From Variovorax sp. Root473 (GTDB taxonomy: Bacteria; Pseudomonadota; Gammaproteobacteria; Burkholderiales; Burkholderiaceae_C), in the NCBI RefSeq assembly GCF_001426505.1, contig NZ_LMEV01000019.1:221665-285664 (forward strand): a stretch of DNA of 64,000 nt. Reading direction: 5' to 3'. Shown in pieces: positions 61,145-64,000 of this stretch (its first letter is position 1; each line of letters starts with the position of its first letter). Below the pieces are notes generated by a model. It saw nothing but the letters and a program-made list of their open reading frames with translations, did not search any database and was not told where the DNA came from. The position numbers and the translations under genes were made by a program.

Positions 61145-62641
61145 ATGCACAAATTCGACGAGATGTATGAGCAGCTCCCCTACGCGGGCGCTGCAATCCG
61201 ACAGCATTACAAGCGCTACGACCAATGGCTTGCGAAGCAACCCGGTGAGGTGATGCGAGCGCGGCGTGAAGAGGCGGAAATGATTTTCCGCCGGGTCGGC
61301 ATCACCTTCGCGGTGTACGGCGCCAAGGACGAGGACGGCTCCGGCACCGAGCGGCTGATCCCGTTCGACCTGCTGCCCCGGATCATTCCTTCCCACGAGT
61401 GGGAGAGCATGGAAAAGGGGCTGGTGCAGCGCGTGACGGCACTCAACCGCTTCCTGCATGACGTGTACCACGACCAGGACATCATCAAGGCCGGCATCAT
61501 CCCGGCCGAGCAAATCCTGAACAACGCCCAGTTCCGCCCCGAGATGATGGGCGTGAACGTGCCGCACAACGTCTACTCGAACATCTCGGGCATCGACATC
61601 GTGCGTGCCCCCGATGCGCAGGGCAACGGCGAGTACTACGTGCTCGAAGACAACCTGCGCGTGCCCAGCGGCGTGAGCTACATGCTCGAAAACCGCAAGA
61701 TGATGATGCGGCTCTTCCCCGAGCTCTTCAACCAGAACCGCATCGCGCCGGTCGCCCACTACCCCGACCTGCTGCTCGAAACCCTGCGCGCCAGCGCGCC
61801 GCCGGCCACGGCCGAGCCCACGGTGGTGGTGCTCACGCCCGGCATGTACAACAGCGCCTACTTCGAGCACGCCTTCCTGGCCCAGCAGATGGGCGTGGAG
61901 TTGGTCGAGGGACAAGACCTGTTCGTGAAGGACGACTTCGTCTACATGCGCACCACGCGCGGCCCGGTGCGGGTCGACGTGATCTACCGCCGCGTCGACG
62001 ACGACTTCCTCGACCCCGAGGTGTTCCGCCCGACCTCCACCCTCGGCTGCGCGGGCCTCATGCGCGCCTACCGCCAGGGCAACGTCGTGATCTGCAATGC
62101 CGTGGGCACCGGCGTGGCCGACGACAAGTCGATCTACCCCTACGTGCCGAAGATGATCGAGTTCTACCTCGGCGAGAAGCCGATCCTGAAGAACGTGCCG
62201 ACCTACATGTGCCGGAACAAAGACGAGCTGCAGTACACGCTCGACAACATGAAGGACCTGGTCGTCAAGGAGGTGCACGGCGCCGGCGGCTACGGCATGC
62301 TCATCGGCCCGGCCGCCACGCAGGCCGAGATCGAAGACTTCAAGAAGGCCGTCATCGCCAAGCCCGACGGCTACATCGCCCAGCCCACGCTGAGCCTGTC
62401 GACCTCGCCGACCTTCGTCGACGCCGGCATCGCGCCGCGCCACATCGACCTGCGTCCCTTCGTGCTCTCGGGCAGCGAGGTGCAGATGGTGCCCGGCGGC
62501 CTCACGCGCGTGGCGCTCAAGGAAGGGTCGCTGGTGGTCAACTCGTCGCAGGGCGGCGGCACCAAGGACACCTGGATTCTCGAAGCGGACCGCACCGCCA
62601 AGCCGAAGGCGGCAGCGCCCTCGCAAAGCCAATCGCAGTAG
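61145..62641 (+). CDS. Circularly permuted type 2 ATP-grasp protein
   Basis: Protein of 498 residues with the ATP-grasp layout seen in the fused gene (GPVRVDVIYRRVDDDFLDPE, VVKEVHGAGGYGMLIGPAA, DLRPFVLSGSEV), but more typical of the stand-alone family (COG2308). The C-terminus ends in a short SQSQSQ tract. It is followed by the alpha-E gene 11 bases later, the usual pair. No close paralogy to the fused form was measured. Confidence 0.9.
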   Translation: MHKFDEMYEQLPYAGAAIRQHYKRYDQWLAKQPGEVMRARREEAEMIFRRVGITFAVYGAKDEDGSGTERLIPFDLLPRIIPSHEWESMEKGLVQRVTALNRFLHDVYHDQDIIKAGIIPAEQILNNAQFRPEMMGVNVPHNVYSNISGIDIVRAPDAQGNGEYYVLEDNLRVPSGVSYMLENRKMMMRLFPELFNQNRIAPVAHYPDLLLETLRASAPPATAEPTVVVLTPGMYNSAYFEHAFLAQQMGVELVEGQDLFVKDDFVYMRTTRGPVRVDVIYRRVDDDFLDPEVFRPTSTLGCAGLMRAYRQGNVVICNAVGTGVADDKSIYPYVPKMIEFYLGEKPILKNVPTYMCRNKDELQYTLDNMKDLVVKEVHGAGGYGMLIGPAATQAEIEDFKKAVIAKPDGYIAQPTLSLSTSPTFVDAGIAPRHIDLRPFVLSGSEVQMVPGGLTRVALKEGSLVVNSSQGGGTKDTWILEADRTAKPKAAAPSQSQSQ

Positions 62642-62652
62642 GAGAAAAAACG

Positions 62653-63609
62653 ATGCTGTCCCGCACCGCAGACCACCTCTACTGGATGTCGCGCTACACC
62701 GAGCGCGCCGAAAACACGGCGCGCATGCTCGACGTCAACTACCAGACCTCGCTGCTGCCTCAGTCGGCCGAGGTCGCCAAGTACGGCTGGCAGGGCGTGC
62801 TTTCGATCAGCGAGCTGCTGCCGCTGTACAACGACAAGTACGACCACATCGCACCCAACGAGGTCATGGAGTTCATGGTCAAGGACGAGAGCAACCCGTC
62901 GTCGATCGTCTCCTGCCTGAAGGCCGCCCGCGAGAACGCCCGTGCCGTGCGCGGCGCGCTCACCACCGAGGCCTGGGAAACGCAGAACACCACCTGGCTC
63001 GAAGTGAACCGCATGCTGCGCGCCGGCGATTTCGAGCGCGACCCGGGGCAGTTCTTCGAGTGGGTCAAGTTCCGATCGCACCTGTCGCGCGGCGTCACGC
63101 TGGGCACCATGCTCCAGGATGAGGCGTTCTACTTCTCGCGCCTGGGCACCTTTTTGGAGCGTGCCGACAACACGGCGCGCCTGGTCGACGTGAAGTTCCA
63201 CGCGCTCAACAGCGAGTTCTTCGGTGCCGCCACCGAGGAAGACCAGGAGTACGACTTCTATCACTGGAGCGCCATCCTGCGCAGCGTCTCGGCCTTCGAG
63301 GTCTACCGCAAGGTGTACCGCGACGTGATCAAGCCCGAGCGCGTGGCCGAGCTGCTCATTCTTCGCGCCGACATGCCGCGCTCGCTGCACGCGAGCCTGG
63401 CCGAGGTGGTCAGCAACCTTGCGAAGGTGCAGAACGAGCAGAGCGCCGAAACCCAACGCCGCGCCGGCAAGCTGCTGGCCGACCTGCAGTACGCGCGGGT
63501 CGATGAAATCCTGGCGACCGGCCTGCACGCCTACCTCACGCAGTTCCTCGACCGCGTGAACGAGCTGGGCGGGCGCATCAGCCAGGACTTCCTGGTGCCG
63601 GCGCACTGA
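62653..63609 (+). CDS. Alpha-E domain protein
   Basis: Helical protein of 318 residues with the alpha-E family opening (LSRTADHLYWMSRYTERAEN) and later RLGTFLERADNTARLVDVKF. It is coded beside its ATP-grasp partner and likely assists it; the family's biochemical role is not established. A GGAGAAAA site precedes the ATG. Confidence 0.9.
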   Translation: MLSRTADHLYWMSRYTERAENTARMLDVNYQTSLLPQSAEVAKYGWQGVLSISELLPLYNDKYDHIAPNEVMEFMVKDESNPSSIVSCLKAARENARAVRGALTTEAWETQNTTWLEVNRMLRAGDFERDPGQFFEWVKFRSHLSRGVTLGTMLQDEAFYFSRLGTFLERADNTARLVDVKFHALNSEFFGAATEEDQEYDFYHWSAILRSVSAFEVYRKVYRDVIKPERVAELLILRADMPRSLHASLAEVVSNLAKVQNEQSAETQRRAGKLLADLQYARVDEILATGLHAYLTQFLDRVNELGGRISQDFLVPAH

Positions 63610-63813
63610 GCGAGGCGACGCACCGCGGACGGACCGAAGGCCACGCTCCGCATCCAGCCCGAAGTCGGCGCGGCGCTACTGTTCATCCACGACACCTGGC
63701 ATGAAGGCGCGGTGATCGGGTCCGGAGCCAAGTACGTGCTGCGCTCCGAGGTGATGTACGGCGACGCTGGTTCAACGCTGCATCGCAGGCCGCCGGCAGT
63801 TTCGGCGTCCTAG
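63610..63813 (+). pseudogene. C-terminal remnant of a 2OG-Fe(II) oxygenase
   Basis: The open frame right after the alpha-E stop, with no start codon, encodes a stretch matching the end of prolyl-4-hydroxylase-like 2OG oxygenases: GAALLFIHDTWHEG (the distal iron His) and GAKYVLRSEVMY (2OG-binding basic residue). The N-terminal oxygenase part is missing. Read as a fragment left by deletion or recombination. Confidence 0.6.
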
Positions 63814-64000
63814 CGCGAGAACGACTCCACCGCCACCGGAATCTCCGGCGCCCGCCATTCATAGCGGTCGTCCAGCACATTGCGCTCGGCCTTCTGCCCG
63901 CTCCAGCGGATGCCCAGCAGGTCCATCAGGCTCCACCCGGCCCAGTCCGCGCGGAAGGGCTGCTGCGTGGCGGCGCCGGTGGGCAACGGCTCGCGGTTGC
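63810..64000 (-). CDS. Partial gene of unknown function
   Basis: The last 62 or so codons of a minus-strand gene that continues beyond the window. The visible C-terminus is Trp-rich (FRADWAGWSLMDLLGIRWSG, DRYEWRAPEIPV) and ends in ESFSR. Not recognised. Confidence 0.55.
   Translation of the reverse strand, partial: NREPLPTGAATQQPFRADWAGWSLMDLLGIRWSGQKAERNVLDDRYEWRAPEIPVAVESFSR

Overview
The window looks like chromosomal DNA from a betaproteobacterium of the Comamonadaceae (Variovorax/Acidovorax-like). This is inferred from the high G+C and strong GC3 bias, several orphan Bug/TctC-type solute receptors, the pyrG-kdsA-eno-ftsB order, the parE / lytic transglycosylase / parC arrangement, and small beta-proteobacterial lipoproteins. 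No species was assigned, since no database search was possible. I saw no rRNA, tRNA, CRISPR array, prophage or intact insertion sequence. Most of the window is dense core-type chromosome with short intergenic gaps.

Layout. 1-5.1 kb: an AEC permease and three Bug-type periplasmic receptors, with xerD among them. 5.1-7.4 kb: a TetR regulator, a thiolase and a MaoC-like hydratase; two matching 18-bp inverted repeats sit in front of the regulator and the thiolase. 7.4-10.5 kb: pentapeptide protein, DUF455 ferritin-like protein, gamma-carbonic anhydrase and Hsp33. 10.5-17.6 kb (minus strand): an operon-like run pyrG-kdsA-DUF1330-eno-ftsB-pnuC-nadR-type kinase, then an exported protein and a dehydrogenase remnant. 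17.7-28.2 kb: coaBC-dut, SlyD-like isomerase, the L16 arginine hydroxylase, dapA-bamC-MBL hydrolase, and an MFS carrier. 28.4-34 kb: parE, lytic transglycosylase, parC. 34-37.7 kb: lipoprotein MBL hydrolase, cysteine hydrolase, CorA-like transporter.

37.7-44.5 kb is the most informative accessory region. It holds an eight-gene operon: two ABC permeases, a binding protein, an ATPase, then a TIM-barrel epimerase (kguE-like), a PfkB kinase (kguK-like), a 2-hydroxyacid dehydrogenase (kguD-like) and a LacI regulator (ptxS-like). It is preceded by a perfect 14-bp palindrome identical to the known Pseudomonas PtxS operator. I read this as a 2-ketogluconate catabolic operon in which a polar-amino-acid-type ABC importer takes the place of the usual KguT permease.

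44.6-49.8 kb holds a response regulator and a convergent hybrid kinase, a truncated racemase-like gene, and a tandem pair of exported paralogues, the second one frameshifted. 49.8-63.6 kb holds a peptide-modification-type gene set around comEC: a five-gene minus-strand operon (transglutaminase/DUF2126, fused ATP-grasp/alpha-E, binding protein, transglutaminase, RidA), then comEC, then a separate ATP-grasp and alpha-E pair. Three of these proteins carry similar Ser/Gln repeat tracts. The window ends with an oxygenase remnant and a partial unknown gene.
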